A program made the position numbers and the translations under genes. The notes beneath the pieces are model-generated. The model had not been told where the DNA came from, did no database searches, and saw nothing but the letters and a program-made list of their open reading frames with translations. 64,000 nucleotides of DNA from Prochlorococcus sp. AG-355-A18 (GTDB lineage: Bacteria; Cyanobacteriota; Cyanobacteriia; PCC-6307; Cyanobiaceae): assembly GCA_003280985.1 (NCBI GenBank), contig QCDH01000004.1, positions 62,001 through 126,000 of the forward strand, read 5' to 3'. Positions 20,708 through 30,691 of this stretch are shown here, in pieces. Position 1 is the first letter of the stretch, and each line of letters starts with the position of its first letter.

Positions 20708-21292
20708 ATGAAAATTTTAATCCATGGAAAGAATCTTGAGCTCACTGGAGCATTAAAAGAATATACTGAGGCAAAAATAGAAAAAGCAACCCATCACTAT
20801 AAGGATATCGTTAAAGAAGCTGACATACACCTCTCAATTGAAAAGAACCCAAGAGTCTCGTTCCAAACTGCAGAAGTTACTATTTTTGCAAATGGTACCG
20901 TAATTAGAGCTGAAGAAAAAACTGAAAATCTATACTCAAGCATCGATCTTGTTTCAAATAAACTTTGTAGAAAATTACGTAAATACAAAGAAAGAAACAA
21001 TAAAACAACTCATAACAATCAATTTAAAAATAAAGAGTCTTTACCAATTGAAAGTATAGAATCAGGATTTTTAGATAAAGCTTTACTTAAGGAAGGAATG
21101 GAAGCAAGTCTGCCTGAGCCATCTATAAAAAATAAATACTTTGAAATGACTCCAATTTCATCAGAAGAAGCTAGAAAACAATTAGATCTAATTGATCATG
21201 ATTTTTATGTTTTTCGAAATAAGAAAAATAATCAACTTCAAGTTATATATAAGAGGAATCATGGAGGTTATGGACTGATTCAATCTAAATAA
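20708..21292 (+). CDS. hpf: Long-form ribosome hibernation promoting factor (LrtA)
   Basis: A 194-aa protein. The N-terminal HPF/YfiA domain (1-100) opens with MKILIHGKNLELTGALKEYT, a Lys-rich linker follows, and the C-terminal dimerisation domain (about 138-194) includes ARKQLDLIDHDFYVFRN. It inactivates ribosomes by 100S formation in the dark or starvation; in cyanobacteria the orthologue LrtA is light-repressed (family knowledge). Followed 7 nt later by the DeoC-like gene. Confidence 0.94.
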   Translation: MKILIHGKNLELTGALKEYTEAKIEKATHHYKDIVKEADIHLSIEKNPRVSFQTAEVTIFANGTVIRAEEKTENLYSSIDLVSNKLCRKLRKYKERNNKTTHNNQFKNKESLPIESIESGFLDKALLKEGMEASLPEPSIKNKYFEMTPISSEEARKQLDLIDHDFYVFRNKKNNQLQVIYKRNHGGYGLIQSK

Positions 21293-21299
21293 CTTTTAA

Positions 21300-21959
21300 A
21301 TGACCAATATTGATTATGAATTAAATAATAAAATTCATGCGATTATTATTAACCCTTATCTAACCTGGGAAGATTTCCGTGTGAATTGCGATTTAATAAA
21401 AAAATACAATATCAAGAATATTTCTACTTCACTTAATTATTTGGCTGATTTTAAAAACCTTTTGGATAATTACGGAGCGAATATAAACGCACTCATTTCT
21501 TACCCTTTAGCAGATTTACCAGTTTCATTTATTGAAGAATTAGTTTGTTTTGCAAAAGATAAGGGTGCAACAGGAATTGAATATATCCCAAACTTTATTA
21601 ATTTATCCAAAAGAAACTTAGAAACTTTCGCTGCTGAAATTGAGCAAGTGAAGTTATCTGGATTACCAGTTTCAATAATCATAAATAAGTCAAAACTACA
21701 AAAAGAAGTTTTGTACAATGCGATAGAAATATCTTTAGAATTAGGAATAAAGAATTTACAATTCGGGGACGGTTTTGGACCTACTATTACATTAAATGAT
21801 GTAGCGGAAATACTCAAAATAACGGGCTCCCAAAATCAAATTAAAGTTGTAGGTGGTATAAAAAAACTTAAACAAGTTATTGATTTGTTTGATAATGGAA
21901 TTAGTTGCGTAGGAACTTCAAATTTTTGTGAGATTTTTCAAGAAGTAAAGGTTATTTAA
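21300..21959 (+). CDS. DeoC-like aldolase-fold protein with altered active site
   Basis: A 219-aa TIM-barrel protein of the deoxyribose-phosphate aldolase family. It keeps the second lysine in IKVVGGIKK (Lys182) and VGTSNFCEI. The strand that normally reads KTSTGFG with the Schiff-base lysine reads QFGDGFG (Gln154), and the catalytic Asp region reads GIEYIPN. It may be inactive as an aldolase or have a new role. It lies between hpf and recO and abuts recO with TAA|ATG, so the three genes are probably one operon. Confidence 0.8.
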   Translation: MTNIDYELNNKIHAIIINPYLTWEDFRVNCDLIKKYNIKNISTSLNYLADFKNLLDNYGANINALISYPLADLPVSFIEELVCFAKDKGATGIEYIPNFINLSKRNLETFAAEIEQVKLSGLPVSIIINKSKLQKEVLYNAIEISLELGIKNLQFGDGFGPTITLNDVAEILKITGSQNQIKVVGGIKKLKQVIDLFDNGISCVGTSNFCEIFQEVKVI

Positions 21960-22745
21960 ATGACTGGTTCTGGAGAGTGCAGACTAGAAGGTCTCTGCAT
22001 TAAAGCTTCTCCATTAGGCGAGAATGATAGATTAATAACTATTCTTACGGATGAGCAAGGGATTGTTCGATTAGCGGTACCTGGTGCTAGGCGTCCTAAA
22101 AGTAGTCTTGCCGCAGCTACTCCATTAACATATTTAAGTCTGCAGATTTTTGGGAAAAGAAATCTTAAATCTGTACGTCAAATTAAAATATTAAAAAGCT
22201 ATTCTGGTCTAGGGAAAAATATTGAATGTCTTGCAGCCGCGCAAGCAATAACTGAATTAACTTTTTTATTAGTAGGTAATGATGACAAGCAACAAAACTA
22301 TTTATCTTGTGTTCTTGCTCATCTAGATAGGATTTATTTATATAAAGAGTCTCAAGAAGAAGATATTAGAATGCTCTCAATGAGTATTCAATCTTTAATC
22401 CATTTATTAGCCATTGGAGGTATAAATTTACCAATTCATCACTGCTGTAAAACTGTAGAACCTATTATTCCGCCTATAGGAAATTGGGAATGGAGTTGTT
22501 ATTATTTACCAAGTGAAGGGTTTTCGTTGATAGAAGATAGTCAAAGTTATCTAAAAATAAATGCATCTGAAGTTGCTCTATTACAAAGACTTCTTTTTCC
22601 CGAATTACCAATAAAATCTAATGGAGAGTTATTAGGACCTAAAAAAGTCTGGCTTAAAATATTATTTATTATAGAGACTTGGATCTCTGCTCAACTAGAG
22701 AAAGATCTATCTTCATTAAAAATGTTGAGAGAAATATATAGTTAA
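21960..22745 (+). CDS. recO: DNA repair protein RecO
   Basis: A 261-aa recombination mediator that helps load RecA at gaps. The N-terminal OB domain has EGLCIKASPLGENDRLITIL (about 9-28) and VRLAVPGARRPKSSL. A helical zinc-type C-terminal region includes IHHCC. The start codon directly abuts the previous stop codon, indicating coupling. Confidence 0.93.
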   Translation: MTGSGECRLEGLCIKASPLGENDRLITILTDEQGIVRLAVPGARRPKSSLAAATPLTYLSLQIFGKRNLKSVRQIKILKSYSGLGKNIECLAAAQAITELTFLLVGNDDKQQNYLSCVLAHLDRIYLYKESQEEDIRMLSMSIQSLIHLLAIGGINLPIHHCCKTVEPIIPPIGNWEWSCYYLPSEGFSLIEDSQSYLKINASEVALLQRLLFPELPIKSNGELLGPKKVWLKILFIIETWISAQLEKDLSSLKMLREIYS

Positions 22746-22829
22746 GATTTTTATAAATCATTAATAAATTAAAAATTATGATCATGTGGGCTCTGACTGT
22801 TAACTTTATAAATAGCTAAATCAATTAAT

Positions 22830-23996
22830 GTGGTTCATATTGCCTGGTTGGGTAAAAAATCCCCTTTTTGCGGAAATGTAACTTACGGGAATTCAACTAC
22901 TAAGGAATTAAAGGCCAGAGGGCATAAAATTAGTTTTATTCATTTCGACAATCCCTCTAGTTCAAATTCATCAAAACCATTATTTCTTGCAAATGATCCT
23001 GATGTAAGTCTCCCATATTTGATTAAATCTCAAGTTTATACGATACCCTCGCCAAGGGCAGAAAAAGAGTTAAGGCTATCATTGGAAAGATTAAAACCTG
23101 ACATAGTACATGCAAGCCTCACTTTATCTCCTTTAGACTTTAGACTTCCAGAGCTTTGTAATAAAATTAATGTTCCTCTTATAGGAACATTTCATCCACC
23201 ATTTGATGCAAAAAATAGAAATCTAACTGCAAGCACTCAACAATTAACATATCAACTATATGCTCCCTCTTTAGCAAAGTTCGATAAAATAATCATTTTC
23301 TCTGAACCTCAAAAAAATGTTCTTGAGAAATTAGGAGTACCTAAAGAAAAACAAATAATTATTCCAAATGGGGTTGATGAGAATATTTGGAAACCTTTTT
23401 GCGAAAAAAGTAAAAAATATGATCAGGTTAAAAACAAACTTGGAAATGAAAGAATCTTTTTATATATGGGAAGGATTGCAAATGAGAAAAATATCGAGGC
23501 ACTTTTACGTTCTTGGCGCCAAACAAAAACTCAAAATTGTAAATTAGTTATTGTTGGGGATGGACCAATGAAGCCAACACTTGAAAATAGTTTTTCTAAC
23601 CTTGGTAATGAGAAATTAATTTGGTGGGGTGCAGAATTAGATTTAGAAACTAGGATAGCAATAATGCAAATAGCAGAAGTATTTTTCTTACCAAGCTTAG
23701 TAGAAGGTTTATCATTATCACTTTTAGAGGCAATGTCGGCTGGTACTGCTTGTGTAGCTACAGATGCCGGAGCTGATGGTGAAGTTTTAGATAACGGGGC
23801 TGGAATAGTAATTTCAACTGATAATGTGGCTGCACAATTAAAAACTATAATCCCAATTCTTGTAGAACACCCTTCATTTACAAAAGATCTTGGAGAAAAA
23901 GCTAGAGAACGTATACTTGAGAGATATACAATTACTAAAAACATAAATTCTCTTGAAAAAGTTTATATGAACTTAAAAGATAATTTAAAAACCTAA
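22830..23996 (+). CDS. Family 4 glycosyltransferase (cyanobacterial, possible digalactolipid synthase type)
   Basis: A 388-aa GT-B fold retaining glycosyltransferase. The N-terminus HIAWLGKKSPFCGNVTYG is strongly conserved in cyanobacteria. The acceptor domain has GTFHPPFDAKN, the linker IPNGVDENIW (about 176), and the C-terminal donor site SLVEGLSLSLLEAM (ExxxxxxxE) is intact. Cyanobacterial relatives include the DgdA-type digalactosyldiacylglycerol synthases, but I cannot confirm orthology. Its end overlaps the convergent proC stop by 4 nt. Confidence 0.85.
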   Translation: MVHIAWLGKKSPFCGNVTYGNSTTKELKARGHKISFIHFDNPSSSNSSKPLFLANDPDVSLPYLIKSQVYTIPSPRAEKELRLSLERLKPDIVHASLTLSPLDFRLPELCNKINVPLIGTFHPPFDAKNRNLTASTQQLTYQLYAPSLAKFDKIIIFSEPQKNVLEKLGVPKEKQIIIPNGVDENIWKPFCEKSKKYDQVKNKLGNERIFLYMGRIANEKNIEALLRSWRQTKTQNCKLVIVGDGPMKPTLENSFSNLGNEKLIWWGAELDLETRIAIMQIAEVFFLPSLVEGLSLSLLEAMSAGTACVATDAGADGEVLDNGAGIVISTDNVAAQLKTIIPILVEHPSFTKDLGEKARERILERYTITKNINSLEKVYMNLKDNLKT

Positions 23997-24805
23997 CGAA
24001 ACTCTTTACTTCGATTACTAGCCGAAACTATTGATTCAATTAATGCTGACCTTACACTCTTTTTTTCTAAAACCCTTAAAGCAGACATAGTTGTTCCACC
24101 TGGAGAGGTTACTAAATTTTTAAGCTCAGAAGTAGTAAGTTTATTTTCCTTTATTAAACAAATAGTCCCTAGTATCATTTCCATAACAAGTTCTTCAGAA
24201 ATTATTTTTGGTAATCCACCGCTTAATCCTCCATCACTTAATGCTTCTATAATTAAAGCTATGATTGCAGGACCTGATGAAGTTAAAGCTAAAAATATAT
24301 CAAGGTAATCTTCACTAAATTCATAAATTTTACTGGTATTTTGGAATAATTTTTTTGTAAATTGTTTCTGATCTTCTGTAATTTCCCCTCCCCAAGAAAT
24401 CCCTGTTAAACCTTTTCCAATAGTTATTGGAATGTTTGTAACCACTCTCACACATTTATGATTAGGAAACTTTTGAGAAAGTCTTTTTATTGAAACCCCC
24501 GCAAGAATTGAAACTATTAAATTTTCCTTATTTTTTATGTGATGGGCCTCATTAATATCATTTAATTGTTGGGGTTTTATCGAAAGAAGTTTATATTGAC
24601 AATCCCAAATTATTTTTGACTCTTTAGAACCTGATTTATAAACGTTTATCTTATGTTTATAATTTTTTTTTATGTTTTCTAAACTTTTTTCTGTATTTAC
24701 AACACAAAAAACATTCTCTGGCTGAATTAATTTGTTATCTAATAGAGGAGTAACTATAGCACTTGCAATATTTCCAAAACCAATAATCGCAATTTTATCT
24801 GTCAC
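23993..24805 (-). CDS. proC: Pyrroline-5-carboxylate reductase
   Basis: A 270-aa NAD(P)H enzyme for the last step of proline synthesis. The Rossmann GFGNIASAIV is at about 9-18, and the C-terminal signature is spread over LTSSGPAIIA and VTSPGGTTMSALRVLE. It lies 7 nt downstream of sepF on the same strand, the order also found in other cyanobacteria. Confidence 0.94.
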   Translation of the reverse strand: MTDKIAIIGFGNIASAIVTPLLDNKLIQPENVFCVVNTEKSLENIKKNYKHKINVYKSGSKESKIIWDCQYKLLSIKPQQLNDINEAHHIKNKENLIVSILAGVSIKRLSQKFPNHKCVRVVTNIPITIGKGLTGISWGGEITEDQKQFTKKLFQNTSKIYEFSEDYLDIFLALTSSGPAIIALIIEALSDGGLSGGLPKIISEELVMEMILGTICLIKENKLTTSELKNLVTSPGGTTMSALRVLEKKSVRSALIESIVSASNRSKEFR

Positions 24806-24812
24806 AGATTAA

Positions 24813-25388
24813 TCATGAATAAGCACTTAATTTAGAATGACCCCATGCTGGTTCAGGAGTAGTATTTTTGCCCAAACTATATTGTGGTGTATTTTCTGTA
24901 GGCACAGAAGAAGGCGAAGCCTCTTCTGGGGAAGAACTAGTTACATTTACACAACTTGGCGCAAAAAGAAAAATACTTTCACCGACTCTCTCTTGATGTC
25001 CATCAATTGCAAATGTGCCTCCAGCGATAAAATCAACCGCTCTTTGAGCTTGATCAGGATCCATCATAGTTAAATTGAGAATTACAGTTTTTCTCTCTCT
25101 TAATGCTTGTATAGCTTGAGGCATCTCATCAAAACTTCTTGGTTCCATTAGGCTTACTTCTGAGGATGAATTTGAGATTCCAGGCATACCAACTACTTTT
25201 GATGATCTATTGTTATTCATAAAATCGAATGGATTTGAATTTGCAAGGGCATTTGCATTCTTTGGATTTTGTTTGAAATTATTAATATCATTTAATTCAT
25301 CCTCTGAAGCATAATCCAACTCATCAAAATCATCATCGAGATACTCATCCCCTGCGACAACTGCCTTTAATCTAGAAATAAGTGACAC
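24813..25388 (-). CDS. sepF: Cell division protein SepF
   Basis: A 191-aa FtsZ-associated division protein. The N-terminal amphipathic start ([13 protein letters not shown]) is the membrane anchor. A low-complexity acidic/Asn linker follows (20-80). The SepF core has [20 protein letters not shown] and [19 protein letters not shown] (about 105-130). The Ser/Pro-rich tail (from about 150) is typical of cyanobacteria. Just upstream of proC. Confidence 0.94.
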   Translation of the reverse strand: MSLISRLKAVVAGDEYLDDDFDELDYASEDELNDINNFKQNPKNANALANSNPFDFMNNNRSSKVVGMPGISNSSSEVSLMEPRSFDEMPQAIQALRERKTVILNLTMMDPDQAQRAVDFIAGGTFAIDGHQERVGESIFLFAPSCVNVTSSSPEEASPSSVPTENTPQYSLGKNTTPEPAWGHSKLSAYS

Positions 25389-25538
25389 CTTTTAAATCCT
25401 CTTGAATTTGATTACTAAGGTTTAAGAACCTTAAGTAATAGATTCATTTTTTAAATGAATAAACTACCTATACTTAAATAACGTTAGTTGAACTTTACTG
25501 CAAGTTTATAGATAATATTTTTATAAAAAAATAACTAA

Positions 25539-26174
25539 TTATGATCTGCCTCCAAAAATCAATGATCCTAATCTTAACCAAGTTGATCCAGCATCAATAG
25601 CTTCCTCCCAATCACCTGACATCCCCATGGAACAATCTGGTAGTTGCAGTGAATCAGCGAGAGCACGACATTTTTTGAACAACCCTGAATTTTCTTGAGA
25701 GCTCAGTCCTTTAGGATTGATAGTCATCAAACCGATTAATGAAATATTTTTCAACTCTTGAATTTCTCTCCATTTCAAAATTAAAAATTCAGGATTAAAG
25801 CCTCCTTTAGTGGGGTCATCACTCAACTTAACCTGCAACATTATTAATGGATTTTTCTCCTCTTCACGTGAAATATTAGAAATCTTTTGCAACTTTTCAA
25901 ATGAATCTACTGAATGTATATATTTAAAATTTTGAACTATTTTTCTTATTTTATTACTTTGTATTCTTCCAATAAAGTGCCAATTTATTTGTTTAAGATC
26001 TTTTAAGGTTAATTGTTTTTCAAACGCCTCTTGAACCTTACTTTCACCAAAATCGTTCTGACCTATATTTTGAATAGTCTTGATTTCTTGACTTTTAAAT
26101 CCTTTACTTACCGCAAGAATATTTACATTTGATGGTATTTTATTTTTTATTTTTAAATAATTTTCAGGGTTCAC
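25539..26174 (-). CDS. pipY: YggS-family PLP homeostasis protein (PipY)
   Basis: A 211-aa PLP-binding alanine-racemase-fold protein without the racemase second domain. The PLP lysine is in ILAVSKGFKS (about 24), with FGESKVQEA, WHFIGRIQSNK and GMSGDWEEAI downstream. It keeps PLP and amino-acid pools balanced. It is 3 nt after pipX; the pipX-pipY pair is a cyanobacterial hallmark and links it to nitrogen signalling. Confidence 0.93.
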   Translation of the reverse strand: MNPENYLKIKNKIPSNVNILAVSKGFKSQEIKTIQNIGQNDFGESKVQEAFEKQLTLKDLKQINWHFIGRIQSNKIRKIVQNFKYIHSVDSFEKLQKISNISREEEKNPLIMLQVKLSDDPTKGGFNPEFLILKWREIQELKNISLIGLMTINPKGLSSQENSGLFKKCRALADSLQLPDCSMGMSGDWEEAIDAGSTWLRLGSLIFGGRS

Positions 26175-26177
26175 ATT

Positions 26178-26444
26178 TTATAAAAAAGTTTGCGTAAATA
26201 AATTCTCCCATTTAGATAGTTCTTCAGATCCTTTTCTTCTAGCTTTTTGAAGGTTTAATTCGGCCTGATTACGGGCATCGAGATATGGTATGACTTCAAA
26301 AAAAACTTCTCTCTGTCGAACTTCTACCAAGAAAAACATTTTTTGAGCGTATAATGTCGCATAAATATCTCTCCCATCACTTCCAGGAGAAACTTGGTAT
26401 AACATGCCAAATGTTGGATGGTTTAAATAACGCTCAGAGCTCAA
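26178..26444 (-). CDS. pipX: PipX, PII-interacting coactivator of NtcA
   Basis: An 88-aa cyanobacterial protein. A Tudor-like N-terminus (ERYLNHPTFGMLYQVSP ... FFLVEVR) and two C-terminal helices (DARNQAELNLQKARRKGS ...) match PipX. It shuttles between PII and the nitrogen regulator NtcA according to 2-oxoglutarate. It is directly upstream of pipY. Confidence 0.95.
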   Translation of the reverse strand: MSSERYLNHPTFGMLYQVSPGSDGRDIYATLYAQKMFFLVEVRQREVFFEVIPYLDARNQAELNLQKARRKGSEELSKWENLFTQTFL

Positions 26445-26463
26445 ACCTAAAATATTTTGTTAT

Positions 26464-27378
26464 TTATAATGCACCATACTGTTTTCTAAGAAAAATTGCT
26501 ATGCAAATAAAACAAATCGATAATGTATTAACAATTACATTGAGAGACTTTGAAGGGTAAAGAGTTCTAAATCTGTTGGTTTTTATACTAATTTTTTTCT
26601 TTGAGAGTAATGATTCTGCTCCATGATCAATTCTCAGAAATATATTTTGAAATAACCTTTCCACTAAGATTAATAAAACATTAAAGGATTTCTTTAGTCC
26701 TAAATTTCGAAAATTTATTGATCTTACTGACACTGATTTAATGATATTTTGAAGTTCTTCCTGCACTAGAGGAATAAAACGCAATGCAATTAACAACTGA
26801 AAAAGCCACTTACTAGTTGGCAATCCAATCTTTCTTAACGGATACATAAACCAACTTAATCCCCATACAATATCTTCCTGCAATGTGGTTAAAAGCATCA
26901 AATTCACACTATGAATAACTGTAAATATCAAAGTGGAGGTTTTTATTCCTAGTTCAAAGGCTTTTCTGGATACGTTAAAGGGACCAATATCAATAAACCA
27001 TATCTTTTGCGAAGGAATTTGCAAAATATTCCATTCTTTATTGCTTTCCAAAACTACTTGCAACTCATTAGGATTTCTTAAGTAGCCATCAAGAGATTGA
27101 ATATCTGACGAGGCAATTATTGATATAAATCCAATTAATACTGACAAACATGAGAGAAACAATAATGATCGCCACCATACTCTGGATGGCAATAAACTTA
27201 AAAAAGTAATTAATAGTAATAAACCAACTAAACTCAATCTCCATATTGGGCCTGCCCAAATTGGAGTGATTAAAAATATCATTACGATAATTATCTTTAA
27301 TCTACTATCTATAATTCTTAGCCAACTTCTATTACCATGAACGTATTGACCAACAGAAAATTTTGTTAGCAAATTCAT
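26464..27378 (-). CDS. Energy-coupling factor transporter transmembrane subunit (EcfT/CbiQ type)
   Basis: A 304-aa membrane protein. The early FSVGQYVHGNRSWLRIIDSR motif (about 7-26) matches EcfT, with about five hydrophobic segments. The coupling-helix regions SVSVRSINFRNLG and RGAES-like DHGAESLL are near 215-260. It couples vitamin/metal S-components to ABC ATPases; these partners are not in the window. Its ATG overlaps the der stop (TAATG), so it is coupled to der. Confidence 0.85.
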   Translation of the reverse strand: MNLLTKFSVGQYVHGNRSWLRIIDSRLKIIIVMIFLITPIWAGPIWRLSLVGLLLLITFLSLLPSRVWWRSLLFLSCLSVLIGFISIIASSDIQSLDGYLRNPNELQVVLESNKEWNILQIPSQKIWFIDIGPFNVSRKAFELGIKTSTLIFTVIHSVNLMLLTTLQEDIVWGLSWFMYPLRKIGLPTSKWLFQLLIALRFIPLVQEELQNIIKSVSVRSINFRNLGLKKSFNVLLILVERLFQNIFLRIDHGAESLLSKKKISIKTNRFRTLYPSKSLNVIVNTLSICFICIAIFLRKQYGAL

Positions 27379-28751
27379 TAATCTTTTTGAATTAACTCAA
27401 TATTTTCTCTTTCGACTTCTTTATTTAAAGCTCTTTGCTGTTTTCCTCTCCACAGTAAAATGAGGGGTGTGCCTTCAAAACCTAAATTTACTCTAATTTG
27501 CTTTTCAATATATCTTCTATAAGTTATTCCGAATAATTTAGGGTCATTTACAAAAAGAGAAAAAGTGGGAGGTTTGTTCTTTACTTGAGTACCGTAATAA
27601 AGCCTACCTTGCTTGCCGCTTCTCTTCGTTGGAGGACTTTTCCAACTGATTGATTCTTTAAGTACTTCATTAACTACTGATGTTGTAACTCTTCTTCTAT
27701 GTTGATTTACAGCATTAAGAGCATGCTCAAAAATATTATCAACTCTTTGACCAGTTAAGGCAGATATAAAAATCATTTTTGACCAGTGTAAAAAATAAAG
27801 TTTAGATCTAAGTTCTTTTTCTACTTGATAAATTGTTGAACTATTTTTTTCTACAAGATCCCATTTATTAACAACAATTATACAAGCTCTGCCTTGTTCT
27901 TCTATTCGCCCAGCCAGCTTCTGGTCTTGATCAGTTACTCCGTCAACGGCATCTATTACTAAAACACAAACATCACTTCTATCTATAGATTTAAAAGCCC
28001 TATTAATACCAAAAAATTCAGTGCCATATTTAACATTTTTCTTTCTTCTAATCCCTGCAGTATCAATGATTTTCCAATAATTATCACCTTTTTTAATAAG
28101 CGTATCTATCGAATCAGTTGTCGTACCACTAATATCACTAACTATTGCTCTTTTTTCTCCACAGATTGAATTTAACAAACTAGATTTACCAACATTAGGC
28201 CTCCCAATAATTGACATCATTATCTTTTCTTCATCATCCTGAATATTATTTTCGGGAAGTTCGCCAATAACGAGATCTAAAAGATCTCCAGTACCTGAAC
28301 CATGAATAGCTGAAACAGGATTAGGTTCGCCCAATCCTAATTTCCAGAACTCCGAAGCTAGGGATATTCCTAGAGTGGTCGATTCGCATTTATTAACAGC
28401 AACAATTGTCTTACAGCTAGAGTTTCTTAACCATTTTGCTATTGATAAATCACCATCAGTGACGCCTTGATTCCCATCTACCACCAGTAACGCGAGTGAG
28501 GCCTCTTCTAGAGCCAAGAAAACTTGTGTCCTTATCTCTGGGAGAAATTCACTATCATCGTCAAAAACTAAACCTCCAGTATCAACTATTTGAAATTCCT
28601 TACCTCCCCATGAAGCATTTTGATAAGTTCTATCTCTTGTAACACCAGGTTTATCAAATACTATTGCATCATTACTTTGGCAAAGACGATTAACTAAGGT
28701 AGATTTCCCAACGTTCGGTCTTCCGATAATTGCTATTGTAGGAAGAATCAA
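27378..28751 (-). CDS. der: Ribosome biogenesis GTPase Der (EngA)
   Basis: A 457-aa protein with two GTPase domains in tandem, unique to Der: [10 protein letters not shown] at about 9-18 and [10 protein letters not shown] at about 185-194, each followed by DTxG and NKxD (NKCE/NKWD). A KH-like C-terminus completes it. It acts in 50S assembly. The stop overlaps the ecfT start by one base. Confidence 0.96.
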   Translation of the reverse strand: MILPTIAIIGRPNVGKSTLVNRLCQSNDAIVFDKPGVTRDRTYQNASWGGKEFQIVDTGGLVFDDDSEFLPEIRTQVFLALEEASLALLVVDGNQGVTDGDLSIAKWLRNSSCKTIVAVNKCESTTLGISLASEFWKLGLGEPNPVSAIHGSGTGDLLDLVIGELPENNIQDDEEKIMMSIIGRPNVGKSSLLNSICGEKRAIVSDISGTTTDSIDTLIKKGDNYWKIIDTAGIRRKKNVKYGTEFFGINRAFKSIDRSDVCVLVIDAVDGVTDQDQKLAGRIEEQGRACIIVVNKWDLVEKNSSTIYQVEKELRSKLYFLHWSKMIFISALTGQRVDNIFEHALNAVNQHRRRVTTSVVNEVLKESISWKSPPTKRSGKQGRLYYGTQVKNKPPTFSLFVNDPKLFGITYRRYIEKQIRVNLGFEGTPLILLWRGKQQRALNKEVERENIELIQKD

Positions 28752-28825
28752 TTCTTCTCTCCAAAGAAAGTAGTATCCATTACAACTATACCTTTAATAG
28801 AATCATTTACCTTTTTCAAAAAAAC

Positions 28826-29311
28826 TTATTTAATTTCTGGATCGCCAAAATGTCCTTTAACTGGATTAACAGGTGGTGAACTTGGACTTGGCATTAATCC
28901 ATTATCTTCTGAAAAACAATCATTTTCAGTCGACCAATAAATTAACCAATTTACTGCCGTCGCTCTTCTAGTTCTTCTTGGATAGAGTTCATTAATCTTA
29001 TAACCTTTAAAATTAAGAAAATTTTTCAATCCCTGTTTATATTCTTTTGGAATTGATCGAGTTAAATGTACTGAGGCTGGTCGATCTGAAATGATTTGAG
29101 GAGCTTTTTCAAATTTTTCTGACCAATAAGAAGGAGTCAATGCGCTAAAGGCCCAATCATTTATAGATAGTTCTTTAGTATAAAAAAGTCTTTCCCAAAC
29201 TAATTCACAAACAAATACATCACTAACCTTATCTTCGAGAACAAGAAATAATAGATCCTTACATATTGGCCATGTAAATTGATTCTCAACTAATTTTTCC
29301 TTTTTATTCAT
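28826..29311 (-). CDS. DUF1823 family protein
   Basis: A 161-aa cyanobacterial protein of unknown function. SDRPASVHLTRSIPKE (about 95-110), LNFKGYKINELYPRRTRRAT and VNWLIYW match DUF1823. The tail is Pro-rich. Its ATG overlaps the cobI stop (TAATG), so it is coupled to cobI. Confidence 0.85.
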   Translation of the reverse strand: MNKKEKLVENQFTWPICKDLLFLVLEDKVSDVFVCELVWERLFYTKELSINDWAFSALTPSYWSEKFEKAPQIISDRPASVHLTRSIPKEYKQGLKNFLNFKGYKINELYPRRTRRATAVNWLIYWSTENDCFSEDNGLMPSPSSPPVNPVKGHFGDPEIK

Positions 29312-30066
29312 TAATCGAACCTTATCAAAATCAAAGAGAAATAAGGCATAAATTCCTTTTTATATTGTGATGCATATTGAATAATTTGATCAGGCATCCC
29401 AACACTTAAAGCTATTAATGATGAATTGATGATATCCTCTTTTTTTAAAATTTCCCTGACTAAATTCCATCTTTTACCAACTTTCATAATGGCCAATACC
29501 GTTTTACCTGCCTTACTTTCCCTAATTAGGGTTGTTAATTCAGATTCTGAAGAAGGACATTCTTTAATGATCAATGTCTCGCCTTTTTTTACCAAATCAA
29601 AATCATTCAAAGCTGCTGCTGCTGAAATAGAGGAAATACCTGGTATCGTTTTGGTAATAATTTCAGCATGATTATTTTTTATTAATCTCAAAATATTAGA
29701 AGAACTTGCAAATAGTGAAGTATCTCCAAGACAAAGTAAAACAACTGATTCGCCATTTTGTATAAATTTCACAATTTTTTCTACAGCATTAGACCATATT
29801 TCATCTGGATCAAAATCCTTCCTAGCCATTGGAAAGATGATAGGAATATTTTTTTTAAATTTGGTGTGTTTCTTGACTATTTCGGCAGCGTAACTCTTTT
29901 TATTATCATCTGAAATTGGGAAAACTATAACTTTCGCTTTTTTTATTGCATCCACAGCAGCAATTGTTAGAAGCAATGGATCTCCAGGGCCTACCCCAAC
30001 GATGGTGAATGTTGGCAAATCAGTTTTATATTGATTAAGTAAACTTAAGAACTTATTTATTATCAT
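29311..30066 (-). CDS. cobI: Precorrin-2 C20-methyltransferase (CobI/CbiL)
   Basis: SAM-dependent methyltransferase of cobalamin (pseudocobalamin) synthesis, about 251 aa. FTIVGVGPGDPLLLT near the N-terminus is the tetrapyrrole-methylase signature. LCLGDTSLFASSS and PGISSISAAAA are the second and third motifs. The frame is open to an ATG at 30108, but that start would overlap miaE, so I chose the ATG at 30066, 16 nt after the miaE stop. It forms a run with miaE upstream and DUF1823 downstream. Confidence 0.9.
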   Translation of the reverse strand: MIINKFLSLLNQYKTDLPTFTIVGVGPGDPLLLTIAAVDAIKKAKVIVFPISDDNKKSYAAEIVKKHTKFKKNIPIIFPMARKDFDPDEIWSNAVEKIVKFIQNGESVVLLCLGDTSLFASSSNILRLIKNNHAEIITKTIPGISSISAAAALNDFDLVKKGETLIIKECPSSESELTTLIRESKAGKTVLAIMKVGKRWNLVREILKKEDIINSSLIALSVGMPDQIIQYASQYKKEFMPYFSLILIRFD

Positions 30067-30082
30067 TTTTATTTTATTAAGT

Positions 30083-30691
30083 TTAGCTATGTACCCTTGG
30101 CAATACAAAAGTTTCAGCTAATATTGATGACTCGATTTCAGACAATTCCTCTAACCTTTTAAAAGTTTGATTTTTAGAGAATTTAGTTTGCGCTAGTTTC
30201 CAGTAAACTCCAAAATGTCTTGCCTCACTCTCAAGCAGTGACTCATAAAGGGATTTAAACGATTTTTCTTCCGAATTAAGAGCAAGCAAGCTTAATCTTT
30301 CATGACTTCTTGCTTCTATAAGTCCCGCGATTAAGAAACTATCAAGCATTCTATTGGGCTCTTCCTTTCTTATATTTTTGGACAGTTCAGTTCCGTATGG
30401 AGGCGGTTTTAAGGACTCAAGAGAATGTCCAAGATCCTTCAAAAAATAAAGTATTTTTTCAAAATGTTCTAATTCCTCTCTCGCTATTGGGCTTAGAACT
30501 TCTGCCAGATTTGGTTCTGATGGATATCTAAACATCAATTGAATAGCTACTCCTGCTGCTTTTCTTTCACAATGAGCATGGTCAATAAGAATATCTATTG
30601 GATTAGATAATGCGAGTTTGATCCACTCATCTGAGGTAAATGACGATAAATATTTAATATGAGAAGTGGGCCTTTTAAAATCGACTAGCAT
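30083..30691 (-). CDS. miaE: tRNA-(ms2io6A) hydroxylase MiaE-like diiron protein
   Basis: A 202-aa ferritin-fold diiron protein. Iron ligands are in DHAHCERKAAG (about 38-48), REELEHFEKIL (about 70-80), EARSHERL (about 126-133) and ESEARHFGVYW (about 152-162). MiaE hydroxylates the modified A37 of tRNA. It lies directly after aroQ (1 nt) and before cobI. Confidence 0.9.
   Translation of the reverse strand: MLVDFKRPTSHIKYLSSFTSDEWIKLALSNPIDILIDHAHCERKAAGVAIQLMFRYPSEPNLAEVLSPIAREELEHFEKILYFLKDLGHSLESLKPPPYGTELSKNIRKEEPNRMLDSFLIAGLIEARSHERLSLLALNSEEKSFKSLYESLLESEARHFGVYWKLAQTKFSKNQTFKRLEELSEIESSILAETFVLPRVHS

Noticed and set aside
23531-23944. 137-codon minus-strand frame
   Set aside because: Antisense shadow of the glycosyltransferase gene.
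24837-25073. 78-codon plus-strand frame
   Set aside because: Antisense of sepF, rich in Cys/Trp/Arg, no start signal.
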